NCBI RefSeq assembly: GCF_014288055.1
Contig: NZ_JACOPK010000003.1
Location: 62,001-126,000 of the forward strand
Direction: 5' to 3'
Length of the DNA stretch: 64,000 nt
From: Agathobaculum hominis
Lineage (GTDB): Bacteria; Bacillota; Clostridia; Oscillospirales; Butyricicoccaceae
The notes below the pieces were generated by a model. That model saw only the letters and a program-made list of their open reading frames with translations. It made no database searches and was not told where the DNA came from. Position 1 is the stretch's first letter. Each line of letters begins with the position of its first letter. Below, in pieces: positions 25,605 to 34,600 of this stretch. The position numbers and the translations under genes were made by a program.

Positions 25605-25632
25605 GCCGCAGCTTTAATTGTGCGGTGTTGCC
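25605..25632. repeat. Dispersed repeat, copy A
   Basis: The sequence (minus strand GGCAACACCGCACAATTAAA then GCTGCGGC) starts right after the polymerase stop codon. It matches the ends of the element at 60303-60463 and the copy at 35794-35822. Confidence 0.7.
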
Positions 25633-27138
25633 TTAGGCCTTGTGGCCGCCGATCTGGCTGTTGCGGTCGCGCGCCGTCGCGCCCTCCTCGAGGTTCATGC
25701 CCTTGAGGAGGGCATTTTTGCCGAACTTTTTCTTGATGGCGAGGGCGGCCTGCTGGAGCTTTCGCTCGCGCGCAAGCGCTTCCTCCTCCTTCCGGCGCTT
25801 TTCCTCCTCGGCGGCGTAGTCGGTGAACAGGTCGAGCTGCTCACAGTCATTCCGGCGCGGCGCGTCGTTCTCGAACAGCACGCGGTTCGCGACGAGATAC
25901 ATACGCCGGATGAGCAGCTCGGGGTCGACAATGCGGTCGAACAGGGCGGAGGCTGCCTCCATGATCTGATGCGTGGAGGCGGTGTAGCCGTCGAGATTGA
26001 TCGAGCCGTGCGCCTGTCTGGGCAGCGTGCGGCCGTAGCGGTCGACCTCGGTCTTGCCGTGATAGCGCCGACGGCGCGCCGGGTCGGTCAGATTTTCGAT
26101 GTCGTAGCCGACGGTGAGCACGATCTGGTCGGTGACGAGCCGCTTGTCCACCAGATCGAGCACGAGCAGGTCGGCCATCTCGCGCAGCACGAGCCGCGCC
26201 TTGTCCGCAGGGTAGGGGCAGGTGAGCACCTGCCCGGAGCTGATGCTCTTGAGCGAGGGCGGCAGCTTTTTGATGGCCTCGATGGTGCACGGCTCCCAGC
26301 CCCAGGCGTGGTCGATGAGCAGCTCGGCATTTTTGCCGAACAGGCGGTACAGCAGCTCCTCGTCGCGCTCCGAGCAGAGCGCGACGTCGCCCATGGTGAA
26401 CATGCCGTGCTGCTCGAGCTTTTTCGCGTAGCCGCGCCCCACACGCCAGAAATCAGTGATGGGCTGATGAGACCACAGTCTGCGGCGGAAGCTCATTTCG
26501 TCGAGCGCGGCAATGCGCACGCCGTTGCGGTCGGCCGGGATGTGCTTGGCCACGATGTCCATCGCCACCTTGCACAGGAACAGATTGGTGCCGATGCCGG
26601 CTGTCGCGGTGATGCCGGTCGTGTTCAGCACATCGAGGATGATCTTCATGGCGAGCTCATGCGCGGTCAGACCGTAGGTGTTCAGATAGCCGGTCACATC
26701 CATGAACACCTCGTCGATGGAGTAGACGACGATGTCCTCGGGCGCGACGTATTTCATATAGATGGAGTAAATGCGGTTGCTGTACTCCATGTAATACGCC
26801 ATGCGCGGCGGTGCGATGATGAAATCGACGGCGAGGGAGGGGTTGCTCTGCAGTTCGGAGAAGGAGAACGACGAGCCGGAGAGCTGATGCCCCGGGGCAT
26901 CGTGGCGGCGGCCGATATTCGCTTCCCTGACGCGCTGGCGCACCTCGAACAGCCGTCCGCGGCCGGATATGCCGTAGCTCTTGAGCGACGGCGTGACGGC
27001 GAGACAGATGGTCTTGTCCGTGCGGCGCTCGTCCGCGACGACAAGGTTGGTGTCGAGCGGGTCGAGCCCTCTTTCGCGGCACTCCACAGAGGCGTAGAAG
27101 GATTTCAGGTCGATGGCAAGATAAGTGTGAGCGGACAC
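25633..27138 (-). CDS. Y-family DNA polymerase (UvrX/UmuC-like)
   Basis: A 501-residue translesion polymerase. The palm residues appear in YLAIDLKSFYASVECRERGL and in the SIDEVFMDVT motif; fingers, thumb and little-finger regions follow. It copies past damaged bases without proofreading and is normally SOS-induced. The start codon is GTG, after GAAAGGAGG. It heads polymerase-YgjV-YolD and follows an ImmR/ImmA-like pair on the same strand. I do not see a clean LexA box directly before it. The C-terminal tail is Lys/Glu-rich and may carry a clamp-binding segment. Confidence 0.9.
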   Translation of the reverse strand: MSAHTYLAIDLKSFYASVECRERGLDPLDTNLVVADERRTDKTICLAVTPSLKSYGISGRGRLFEVRQRVREANIGRRHDAPGHQLSGSSFSFSELQSNPSLAVDFIIAPPRMAYYMEYSNRIYSIYMKYVAPEDIVVYSIDEVFMDVTGYLNTYGLTAHELAMKIILDVLNTTGITATAGIGTNLFLCKVAMDIVAKHIPADRNGVRIAALDEMSFRRRLWSHQPITDFWRVGRGYAKKLEQHGMFTMGDVALCSERDEELLYRLFGKNAELLIDHAWGWEPCTIEAIKKLPPSLKSISSGQVLTCPYPADKARLVLREMADLLVLDLVDKRLVTDQIVLTVGYDIENLTDPARRRRYHGKTEVDRYGRTLPRQAHGSINLDGYTASTHQIMEAASALFDRIVDPELLIRRMYLVANRVLFENDAPRRNDCEQLDLFTDYAAEEEKRRKEEEALARERKLQQAALAIKKKFGKNALLKGMNLEEGATARDRNSQIGGHKA

Positions 27139-27174
27139 GTTCGCAGCCTCCTTTCGGATGTAATAACAGCAGGA

Positions 27175-27750
27175 TTACCGTGCGCCGTTACACCAGATAT
27201 TATACGCTTTGTCAACAAACTGCTGTTCGGACATCTCGGTAAACGACTCGAGTGTTTGGCCAATGCTCCATGTATACTCAGGGCAGCACCGGTATTCATT
27301 GGTGGAAAGCTCCACAAAGCGCTCTACGCACATATAAACACGGTCGCTGCGCCAGAATACAAGGCATTTATAGGTTTTTACAAGATCATCCGTATCCCAT
27401 GGATATGTTTTTTCCTTTGTGATGCAGGCGATCACATCATCACGGATAACAGGATACCAGTCATCATCATAATCACGCGACGCATTGCGCTTTCGCATCG
27501 CAGCAGCTATGGCACGCTGACGTTTGGCATACAGATGACGAATAACGAGCTTTGCGGCGAACAGGACAGCCAGCAGGACCAGCACACAGACGCCGCAGAC
27601 TAAGAGCTGCGTGTACCACGGCGCGGAATACAGCGCGTACAGACCGGGACGGGTGCGGCAGTCTGCACAGGTGTAAATGCTGTAGCCGAGGAAAACGCCG
27701 ATGAGCGAGAACATCAGAATGGTCAGCAGGCGGTTGACTTTTTGCAGCAT
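27175..27750 (-). CDS. Hypothetical two-segment membrane protein
   Basis: A 191-residue protein with two N-terminal hydrophobic segments (LLTILMFSLIGVFLGYSIY and LLVCGVCVLVLLAVLFAAKL) and a cytosolic or outer domain rich in Asp, Arg, Trp and Tyr. AT-richer than its neighbours. It lies within the polymerase cassette without strong links to it. No family recognised. Confidence 0.6.
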   Translation of the reverse strand: MLQKVNRLLTILMFSLIGVFLGYSIYTCADCRTRPGLYALYSAPWYTQLLVCGVCVLVLLAVLFAAKLVIRHLYAKRQRAIAAAMRKRNASRDYDDDWYPVIRDDVIACITKEKTYPWDTDDLVKTYKCLVFWRSDRVYMCVERFVELSTNEYRCCPEYTWSIGQTLESFTEMSEQQFVDKAYNIWCNGAR

Positions 27751-27768
27751 GGAAATCCCTCCGTTTCG

Positions 27769-28674
27769 TCAGAACAGGTCGAGCGTGTTGTCCAGATAGA
27801 TCTCCTCGCGGACGTTCAGCTGATATTCGGGCCGGGCCATGTAGTGCAGCAGAAATTCGAGAACGAGCGCGCTGCCGAGGCTGCGGCCCTCGATCTTGAA
27901 CTGCGAAAAGCCCATCGGGAGATAGATGTCTTCGATGTCGCGCACGCCGATAAACCCCGGATTTTTCATCGCCTTCGAGAAGCGGTAGCCGCCGTCTGCG
28001 TCCGGTGCGGCGCAGCGGTGCTCCGGGCAGTCCTCGCCGAGGTTCATGCGGCTGACGGTCTCGTAGCAGCGCTTCCGGTCGGTGCAGCCGAACCAGCAGC
28101 ACTCGTTGCACAGAAATTCGATCTTGTCCTTCTGCGCCTGCGTGAGGGCAGAAAGTGCGTCAAACTGCCGGTTCAAGCGAAAATCCGGCACGACATAACG
28201 GAAATCCGCGCGATCGAGCTCGCTTTTGAGCTCGCGGAAATCGGTGAGCACCTTGGTGGTCGAGGACACGAAGTAAAGACCCGGCCAGCGCTGCGCCAGA
28301 TACTCGAGCAGCAGGTCGGAGTGGACGATGACGCCGTTCTGCACGCCGCCGCCCTCCGCGAACAGGCGGCACAGTGCATTGCATTTCCGGTCGGACAGGT
28401 GCTCCTCGCGGAGCAGGGAATTGCTGAACGTCAGACGCGCGGAGATGCCGTATTCCTGCATGAGCGCGAGCACATCGCGCGGCGAAGCCTCTCCGAACCC
28501 GGCGCGGCCGCCGCCCCAGAGACAGTCCGCCGGTGCGCCGTAGATCGAGCCGATTTCGCACCAGTCGTAGAAGTATTCCCGGTGCTCGCGGAAAAGCGGC
28601 AGGAATACGCGGTACAGCTCGTAGAACTCGAACAGGCCGGGCAGATGAAAATATGCGGTATTCACAGCGGCCAC
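27769..28674 (-). CDS. Peptidase U32-like protein
   Basis: A 301-residue protein. Near the C-terminus IEDIYLPMGFSQFKIEGRSL resembles the conserved KIEGR region of U32 family proteins. A cysteine cluster NECCWFGCTDRKRCYE lies before it and could bind Fe-S or zinc as in the U32 relatives UbiU/UbiV and RlhA. The N-terminal half looks like a TIM-barrel. The substrate is unknown. It ends 19 bases before the next gene start and begins 1 base after the ImmA-like gene stops, so it belongs to this operon. Confidence 0.55.
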   Translation of the reverse strand: MAAVNTAYFHLPGLFEFYELYRVFLPLFREHREYFYDWCEIGSIYGAPADCLWGGGRAGFGEASPRDVLALMQEYGISARLTFSNSLLREEHLSDRKCNALCRLFAEGGGVQNGVIVHSDLLLEYLAQRWPGLYFVSSTTKVLTDFRELKSELDRADFRYVVPDFRLNRQFDALSALTQAQKDKIEFLCNECCWFGCTDRKRCYETVSRMNLGEDCPEHRCAAPDADGGYRFSKAMKNPGFIGVRDIEDIYLPMGFSQFKIEGRSLGSALVLEFLLHYMARPEYQLNVREEIYLDNTLDLF

Positions 28675-28675
28675 C

Positions 28676-29200
28676 TCACTTCAGAAAGTCGCAGCGGTGC
28701 TCGGGCTGACGGAAGCGGCAGCCCTGCCGGTTGAGCTCGGCGGTCTTGAGCGCGACAAGGTTGATGTCCGAGTGCATCAGCTGTGCGATTTGCGCGACGT
28801 CGCAGCCGCGCATGATATACTCGAGGATTTCCTCGTCGGGCAGCGCGACCTGTGCGGCGAACATGTTGGCCTCGTATTCCATCGCGCGGTCGGCCATGTT
28901 GAAAAGGTTGAATTCCTGAAAGCCGCCGGCGGCGATGGCGGCGCTGCGGTGCAGCTGGTCGTGGCCGATCTCGTGCAGAAGGACGATATTGTGCATGACC
29001 GGATGCAGGTCCTGCTTGATGAAGATATAGCGGTTGCGTTCGATGACCTTGTATACGCCCTTCTGATGCTTAAAGGCGCGCGGCATGACGATGAGGCCGA
29101 GCGCCTCGGCCAGATGGTCGGCGTTCCGCGTGCCGTATTTCCGGACCAGCCGGTCGGCGGTGCGGACGGCCTCGTTATGGTTTTTCAGCAAGTGACTCAC
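28676..29200 (-). CDS. ImmA/IrrE-family metallopeptidase
   Basis: A 174-residue zinc peptidase with the motif HNIVLLHEIGHDQLHR and a second metal site region MEYEANMFAAQVALPDEEIL. ImmA-type peptidases cut a partner HTH repressor after DNA damage or another signal. The gene is 6 bases after an XRE regulator that is its likely target, the same order as immR-immA of ICEBs1 and many prophages. Confidence 0.85.
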   Translation of the reverse strand: MSHLLKNHNEAVRTADRLVRKYGTRNADHLAEALGLIVMPRAFKHQKGVYKVIERNRYIFIKQDLHPVMHNIVLLHEIGHDQLHRSAAIAAGGFQEFNLFNMADRAMEYEANMFAAQVALPDEEILEYIMRGCDVAQIAQLMHSDINLVALKTAELNRQGCRFRQPEHRCDFLK

Positions 29201-29206
29201 CCCGCT

Positions 29207-29617
29207 TCAAGGCTGCTGCTGATATTTTTTCGGCGTATATTTCTTGTTGCGCCGCTTGGCGTCGACATAGGCCTCCTGAATGGCGAGCATAAGCTCGTCC
29301 ATGTCCTCCTCGGCCATCTCGCCGCCGGCGAACAGACCGGTCAGCTCGCCGACGAGCTTTTCCGCGCCGACGCGGCCGCGATAGCCGAATTCCTTTCCGG
29401 CCATCGAAACGAAATCGTCGTTCTCGTTGTGCAGGTAGTCCGCGCTCGTGCCGAGGATCTCGGCGAGCACGCCGTAGACCCTGCGGTCCTGCGGATAAGT
29501 AGTGCCTTTTTCGTAATTTGTAATGGTTTTCAGTCCCAGACCGGCGCGCTTCGCCAGCTCCGCCTGTGTCAGATGGCTGTCCTTGCGCAGCTTTCGGAGC
29601 TTTTCGCCAAACCTCAT
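29207..29617 (-). CDS. XRE-family HTH repressor (ImmR-like)
   Basis: A 136-residue protein. The HTH_3 domain spans residues 1-70 (LRKLRKDSHLTQAELAKRAG, then LGLKTITNYEKGTTYPQDRR), with an acidic C-terminal region. It is paired with an ImmA/IrrE peptidase. Four copies of ATGCGTAA-type sites, one a perfect palindrome, fill the gap upstream and overlap the divergent promoter, so it probably represses both directions. Confidence 0.85.
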   Translation of the reverse strand: MRFGEKLRKLRKDSHLTQAELAKRAGLGLKTITNYEKGTTYPQDRRVYGVLAEILGTSADYLHNENDDFVSMAGKEFGYRGRVGAEKLVGELTGLFAGGEMAEEDMDELMLAIQEAYVDAKRRNKKYTPKKYQQQP

Positions 29618-29638
29618 CGTGCTGCCTCCTTATTTTGT

Positions 29639-29726
29639 AATGCGTAAACGGATTGCATGAATGCTCGAAATTTCCATTGACATGCGTAAAACAAATGCGT
29701 ATAATAAAAGCGTAAACTGTTTACGC
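29639..29726. promoter_or_regulatory. Divergent operator array with consensus promoter
   Basis: Exact TTGACA (29677-29682), 17 bases, TATAAT (29700-29705) drive the plus-strand gene. Sites related to AATGCGTAAAC occur at 29639-29649, 29682-29691 and 29694-29702, and a perfect palindrome GCGTAAAC-T-GTTTACGC at 29710-29726. Two sites lie inside the promoter spacer and -10, the palindrome just past the -10: a layout for tight repression. Confidence 0.8.
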
Positions 29727-29795
29727 ATTTATCATACAATAAATTGCGCATCTCGTCAAGAGAGAGCGCGGCAGCAGCACATCGGAGGTGGCAGT

Positions 29796-30044
29796 ATGGC
29801 TGAAAGATACACCAAAACCTATGTTTCCGTCAACGTGGATATTGATGAGGACGGCACGATGCTTCCGCGCCTGATCCGGTGGATGAACGGGCGCGTGTTC
29901 GCGATCGAGCAGCTCGGGTATAAATGCCGCGCGTCCTCGGCGAAGGTGGGCGGCGGCGGCATCCGCTATACCGTCCGGATAAACGGCCGGGAGACCTACC
30001 TGTTTCAAGAGGGCAGCCGGTGGTTCGTGGAGGCCAGGGCATAA
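29796..30044 (+). CDS. Small conserved protein divergent from the ImmR-like gene
   Basis: An 82-residue beta-rich protein (YTKTYVSVNVDIDEDGTMLP, then GGGGIRYTVRINGRETYLFQ). Proteins with this look occur next to Y-family polymerase and YolD genes in Clostridia, from memory; function unknown. The ATG follows CGGAGGTG and the promoter is the one with the operator array, so it should be released when the repressor is cut. Confidence 0.7.
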   Translation: MAERYTKTYVSVNVDIDEDGTMLPRLIRWMNGRVFAIEQLGYKCRASSAKVGGGGIRYTVRINGRETYLFQEGSRWFVEARA

Positions 30045-30079
30045 ATCGAGGCCCCGCCATACAGGCGGGGCCTCGATTT
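30043..30079. terminator. Bidirectional terminator
   Basis: AAATCGAGGCCCCGCC and its exact complement flank a 5-base loop, with A- and T-rich ends. Confidence 0.9.
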
Positions 30080-30100
30080 ATGCAGTTTCTCGACAGCCTT

Positions 30101-30229
30101 TTATCCGCCGAGGCCGATGGGAGAGAATACGGTGTACATCGCGGCGAGCAGGAACGGCGCGATGACGATGGACGCGAGGCAGAGCACGATGCCGCGATTG
30201 AAATACTTCGGGATGAAGAACAGCGCCAT
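30101..30229 (-). CDS. Possible 42-residue single-span membrane peptide
   Basis: The frame encodes MALFFIPKYFNRGIVLCLAS followed by a hydrophobic stretch ending SPIGLGG. A TCGACA-16-TATAAT promoter (30345-30318) lies upstream on the same strand, but the ATG has no clear ribosome site, so either another start is used or the frame is not translated. Listed as possible only. Confidence 0.35.
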   Translation of the reverse strand: MALFFIPKYFNRGIVLCLASIVIAPFLLAAMYTVFSPIGLGG

Positions 30230-30317
30230 CAGCGTCAGCCGGCGCAGAAGAATGAGCCTTGCATATGTCCGACGGGTGAGGAAAATCAAATCGGCTGGCC
30301 GTTCTTGTATTGCTTGC

Positions 30318-30345
30318 ATTATACCTGATATGCAGAAAATGTCGA
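30318..30345 (-). promoter_or_regulatory. Promoter-like pair before the small peptide
   Basis: Minus strand TCGACA, 16 bases, TATAAT. Confidence 0.5.
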
Positions 30346-30398
30346 GCGTAACGTTATGCCGCCAGCACACAAAAGAGCGGTCGAAATATCTGTCCTTC

Positions 30399-30427
30399 TT
30401 GTAATGCGCTGCCGGTTCCTGTATAAT
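30399..30427 (+). promoter_or_regulatory. Promoter of the ECF sigma gene
   Basis: TTGTAA, a 17-base spacer and TATAAT, 37 bases before the sigma-factor ATG. Confidence 0.7.
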
Positions 30428-30463
30428 AACGGGTAGAAAAAACGCGGAAGGGGGGCGGCCGGC

Positions 30464-31018
30464 ATGATCTCGGACGAGACCGCATACCGACGGTATCTGA
30501 ACGGCGAGGAGCAGGCCGCCGATCTGCTCGTGGAACGGTACGGCGACGCGCTGACGCTGTACATCAATGCGCGCATCCGGGATGCGCACGAGGCGGAGGA
30601 TCTGATGATCGAGGCGTTTTCGCTGATCTTCGCAAAGGAGCGCCCGATCACCGGAACCGGCAGCTTCAAGGCGTATCTGTACAAAACCGCCCGAAATCTT
30701 GCCCTGCGGCACAGCCGAAAGCACCGCATCCCCTTTCTGCACATGGACGATCTGGACTTTGAGCCGCAGAGTGAGCTGCTGAGCGATGCCGCGCTCATCC
30801 AAAGCGAGCGCAGGAGCCATCTCTACGCCGCGCTCGAACAGCTCAAAGCGGAATACCGCGAAGCGCTCTATCTCGTATATTTCGAGAGCATGTCCTATCG
30901 CGAGGCGGCCTCGGTCATGCGAAAGACCGAGCAGCAGATCACCAGTCTGGTCTATCGCGGCAAGCAGAATCTGAAAACCATTCTCGAACGGGAGGGATTT
31001 GTATATGCGGACGAATAG
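30464..31018 (+). CDS. ECF-type RNA polymerase sigma factor
   Basis: A 184-residue sigma-70-family protein. Region 2 includes LTLYINARIRDAHEAEDLMI and FSLIFAKERP; region 4 includes LEQLKAEYREALYLVYFESM and SYREAASVMRKTEQQITSLV. It would direct polymerase to a small regulon, often for envelope stress. The next gene overlaps it by 14 bases and encodes a membrane protein that may hold it inactive. The ribosome site is GGAAGGGGGG. Confidence 0.85.
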   Translation: MISDETAYRRYLNGEEQAADLLVERYGDALTLYINARIRDAHEAEDLMIEAFSLIFAKERPITGTGSFKAYLYKTARNLALRHSRKHRIPFLHMDDLDFEPQSELLSDAALIQSERRSHLYAALEQLKAEYREALYLVYFESMSYREAASVMRKTEQQITSLVYRGKQNLKTILEREGFVYADE

Positions 31019-31355
31019 GGAACGCGCCCGTCTGGTGCATGAGAGAACCGCGGCGCTCCGGCGCGAAATGCGCGCGAGACGGCGCCGCCGTCTGAACGCA
31101 GTCTGCATGGCGGCCTGCCTGCTGCTCGTTACCGGCATCGGCGCGCTCATGCCCATGCTGATGGAAAATGTCTCGAGCGGCGGCGTCAGCCATGCGTCGG
31201 GCACGGCCAGTCTGATCGCGGAAAACGGGGCGCTCGGCTGCATTCTGGTGGGGCTGTTCGCCTTTCTGCTCGGCGTCTGCGTGACCGTGCTGCTGTACCG
31301 GCTGCGCGGCGCGGACGAACGCCGCCGTCAGGATGAGCCGGATGATGAGGACTGA
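31005..31355 (+). CDS. Membrane partner of the sigma factor (possible anti-sigma)
   Basis: A 116-residue protein. A highly basic N-terminal helix (RLVHERTAALRREMRARRRR) is followed by two membrane segments (VCMAACLLLVTGIGALMPML and GALGCILVGLFAFLLGVCVT). The ATG follows GGAGG inside the sigma gene, so the two are translationally coupled. An anti-sigma role is inferred from position only; it lacks a known anti-sigma motif. Confidence 0.6.
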   Translation: MRTNRERARLVHERTAALRREMRARRRRRLNAVCMAACLLLVTGIGALMPMLMENVSSGGVSHASGTASLIAENGALGCILVGLFAFLLGVCVTVLLYRLRGADERRRQDEPDDED

Positions 31356-31383
31356 ACCGGACGAAAAATTTTTATCGGCATTG

Positions 31384-31423
31384 TGCGGCAAGCAAGTTAG
31401 CGTAATCTAACTTGCTTGCCGCA
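31384..31423 (+). terminator. Long hairpin after the sigma operon
   Basis: TGCGGCAAGCAAGTTAG and CTAACTTGCTTGCCGCA make a 17-bp perfect stem with a 6-base loop, followed by AATTTTG. The T-tract is weak, but the stem is strong. Confidence 0.65.
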
Positions 31424-31484
31424 AATTTTGTACTTTGTGTGTCGTTTGCGTGACAGGTCTGTTGACTGCTGTAAGATACAGGAG

Positions 31485-31513
31485 TTGACAACGCAAAGGA
31501 CATATGGTATTTT
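31485..31513 (+). promoter_or_regulatory. Promoter of the 1351-residue SLH gene
   Basis: TTGACA, a 17-base spacer and TATTTT. The leader to the start codon is about 160 bases. Confidence 0.65.
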
Positions 31514-31561
31514 ATTAGCGCTTTGAGTTAGCGCGCGTTAACTTTAACCGCATAATCTGCC

Positions 31562-31629
31562 CGCAGAGCGCTTCTGCGCAGGCATGCGGTACTGCCTTCC
31601 ATCCTTTCCGACGGGAAAGGACATTTTTT
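31562..31629 (+). promoter_or_regulatory. Attenuator-like leader hairpins
   Basis: The leader has a CGCAGA/TTCTGCG hairpin at 31562-31578, then TCCTTTCC-GACG-GGAAAGGA (31602-31621) followed by CATTTTTT. The second is a classic terminator placed between the promoter and the SLH gene. Confidence 0.6.
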
Positions 31630-31680
31630 GCTGAAACGGTTAGCCTTAGGTAACTGTAACTGATAAGGAGGATATGACCC

Positions 31681-34600
31681 TTGAAGAAGAAACAAACCCT
31701 CGCTCTGCTGCTGGCCGGCGCGATGCTCGTACCGAACGCATTCGCCGCGTCCCCCGAGGATTTTCACGATTTTCCGACCGACTGGTCCGCCGCCGGTCTG
31801 CGCAGCGCTGTCCAGAACGGTCTGCTGAACGGCTCAAACGGCGAGATCAATGGAAACGGTCTGCTGACGCGCGCCCAGCTCGCGGCAATCGTAAACCGCG
31901 CCTTCGGCGCGGACAAAGCCGCCGACCTCTCCGGATTTACCGATGTCCGGCCGGACGCATGGTACCACAATGATATGGCGGTCTCTGTCGCGATGGGCGC
32001 GTTCCAGGGCGCGAACGGAAAGCTGAACCCGGAGTCTCCCATCACCCGTGAGGAAGCCTTTGCCGTACTGGCGCGCGCCTTCGGTCTGGACGGCGACGCT
32101 TCCGCTCTGTCGGACTACACCGACGGCGGCAGCGTTTCCCCGTGGGCAAAGAGCGCGGTCTCCGCGCTGATCGACAGCGGCTTCGTCAACGGCGCGAACG
32201 GCAGACTCAATCCCCGGAGCAGCATCACCCGTGCGGAATTCGCCAAGGTCATCAGCGGCATGGCGAGCACGTTCGCGGATAACGGCCTGTCCGATACCGT
32301 AGACGGCAATGTCATCGTGCGCAGCAGCGGCGCGTCTCTCGCCGGCAAGACCATCAACGGCGACCTCATCCTCGCCGACGGCGCAGCACAGGCTGACCTG
32401 ACGAACGTCACCGTCACCGGACGCATCCTGATCCGCGGCGGCGCGGACGGCGTGACCTTCGGGAACACGAGCGCAGGCAGGGGCATCATTGTGCACAGCG
32501 ATGTTTCGATCGCAGGCACGGCGGACAGCATCACGGTCGCCGGCGCGGCTGCCGTTACCGTGCAGAGCGGCGCGTCTGTCGGCTCCATCACGGTAAACGC
32601 AGAGAACGCGAAGATCACCGGCGCCGGCAAGGTCGGTGAGGTCAGGGCGAACGCCGATAACGTGAGCGTTTCCACCTCCGGCACCCGCGTTTCGGCGTCC
32701 GAGGACGTTTCCGGCGTGCAGGCAGGCAGCAAGACCGTTGCGGCAGGCAAGACCGAGACGGTTTCCCAGACTTCGGGCGGCTCGTCCTCCGGCGGCGGCG
32801 CATCCTCGGGCGGCGGCGCATCTTCAGGCGGCGGCTCGTCCTCGGGCGGTTCCTCGAATGGCGGCTCGTCCAATGGCGGCGGCAGTTCTTCGAATAACGA
32901 TCAGAACGTAAACGCCGAGATCGCGGACGCCAAGGTCGTCACCACCGATGCCGGCGCTTACCTTGCGCTTTCGTTCAAGGACGGCTTCAAGGCGGACGCC
33001 ACCACTGTAACGGTCGACGGCGCGGATGTGACGGCGGCGGTCTCCAAAGTAACGGACGACGGCGCGGTCTCCAAGCTGCCGCTGACGGCGAAGCCGGGCT
33101 CGGTCACGCTGACCTCCGGCGGCAGGACCCAGACGATCTCTCTCGGCACGGCGCAGGCGAACGCCGTCTACACCGGCGAGGACTACCTGCCGGACTACTT
33201 CATCAAGCACGGCCCGCTCGCCATGTGGGATTATTACCTGACCAACTACGACGACGCAGGCAGCGTCCGCGTCCTGCCCGCCAAGACGACCTTCGGCACC
33301 TCTGCTGTCCGAAGCGAGCACCCGAGCTATTCCGAGCCGCTCGTTCTGGACGAGGACGGCAAGGGCAATGTAGTTGTCATGTTCAACTATAATACCGCGG
33401 AAGAAAAGGCGTGGTTCGACAGCATTGCGGCCTTCAACGAGGATAACACGGAAGGCGCGGTGCAGCTGGTCGCATACGATCAGGAAAAGAACACATGGAA
33501 CCGCAACCTTCAGTTCACCAAGGGCTTTGACGATCACCATGGCAATAAGGTCGCGACGCTGACCATTCCGTTCGGTCAGAGCAATTTCCGCTCGAACGGC
33601 CGCTATTTCGTCCGTGTGACCTCCGCGAACGCACAGGGCGTCAAGTCCTCCGCACTCGCGTCCATCCACGTGCAGAACCATGACACGCCGACCCTCAAGA
33701 TCAAGGAAAATCCAGAATCGGGCAAGAACCTGCATTTTGCTGTCAGCAATCTGGTCTACGGCATCACCGACCCGATCGAAAAGGTCACGCTGACCGACCC
33801 GACCGGAAAAACCACCGCGCTTGAGAAGATCACCGACTACTACCTGTTCAGTCAGGATCTGTTCGTGCTGTACAACGACACCAATGCTGAAAGCGGCGCG
33901 AGCGACCATCTGAAGTATCAGGGCGAGTACACGCTGACCATTCAGGCGAACGGCTTTAAGACCTTCTCCTGCACCTTCAACGTCAAGGAGGGCGCGCAGC
34001 CCGCTCAGCTCAAGGCAGTCACCTATGACGCCGTCAGCCGTGCAACCGGCAGCACTTCCTCGGGCAGCGGCAGCAGCGACAGCTCGGGCGGCTACGCCGT
34101 CTCGACCGATTTCCTGTTCGACAGCGACCTTGTCGCGAATGCCTGCGTGCTGAACAAGCTCGGCCGCGATACCGCGGACTCCGCCGCCGTCCTCGAATAC
34201 TGGAATTACAGCGCATCCACGCTCGACTCGGTATTCAACAAGGGCGATACCATGTATTATGACGGCACGGACTACATCGACGCGACGAACAAGGCGCTCT
34301 GGGTTCCGTTCTCCGAGTTCGTCAAGACCGCTAAGGCAGGCGTTTACCCGCCGCACGCCACAAAGGCAGTCCTTGAGGACGGTCTGCTCGGCGACATTCA
34401 GGACAGCACCGTGTCCGGCAGACTGGATTATGTCGTGCCGACCGTTTCCGGCAATCAGCAGGGCAGTGATGCTGTGCTGACCTTCGAAAACGGCACGGAC
34501 TACCTCGGCAAAATCTCCGCGCTTTATCTTAACGGCGACTGGCGCGAGCTGGACGAGAAGTATTATTCCATCGAGGGCAACGTCATCACCCTCAGCAAGG

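Noticed and set aside
29207..30044. Integrative element or prophage based on the ImmR/ImmA pair
   Set aside because: No integrase, excisionase, relaxase or structural gene lies nearby, so only a kept regulatory module can be claimed.
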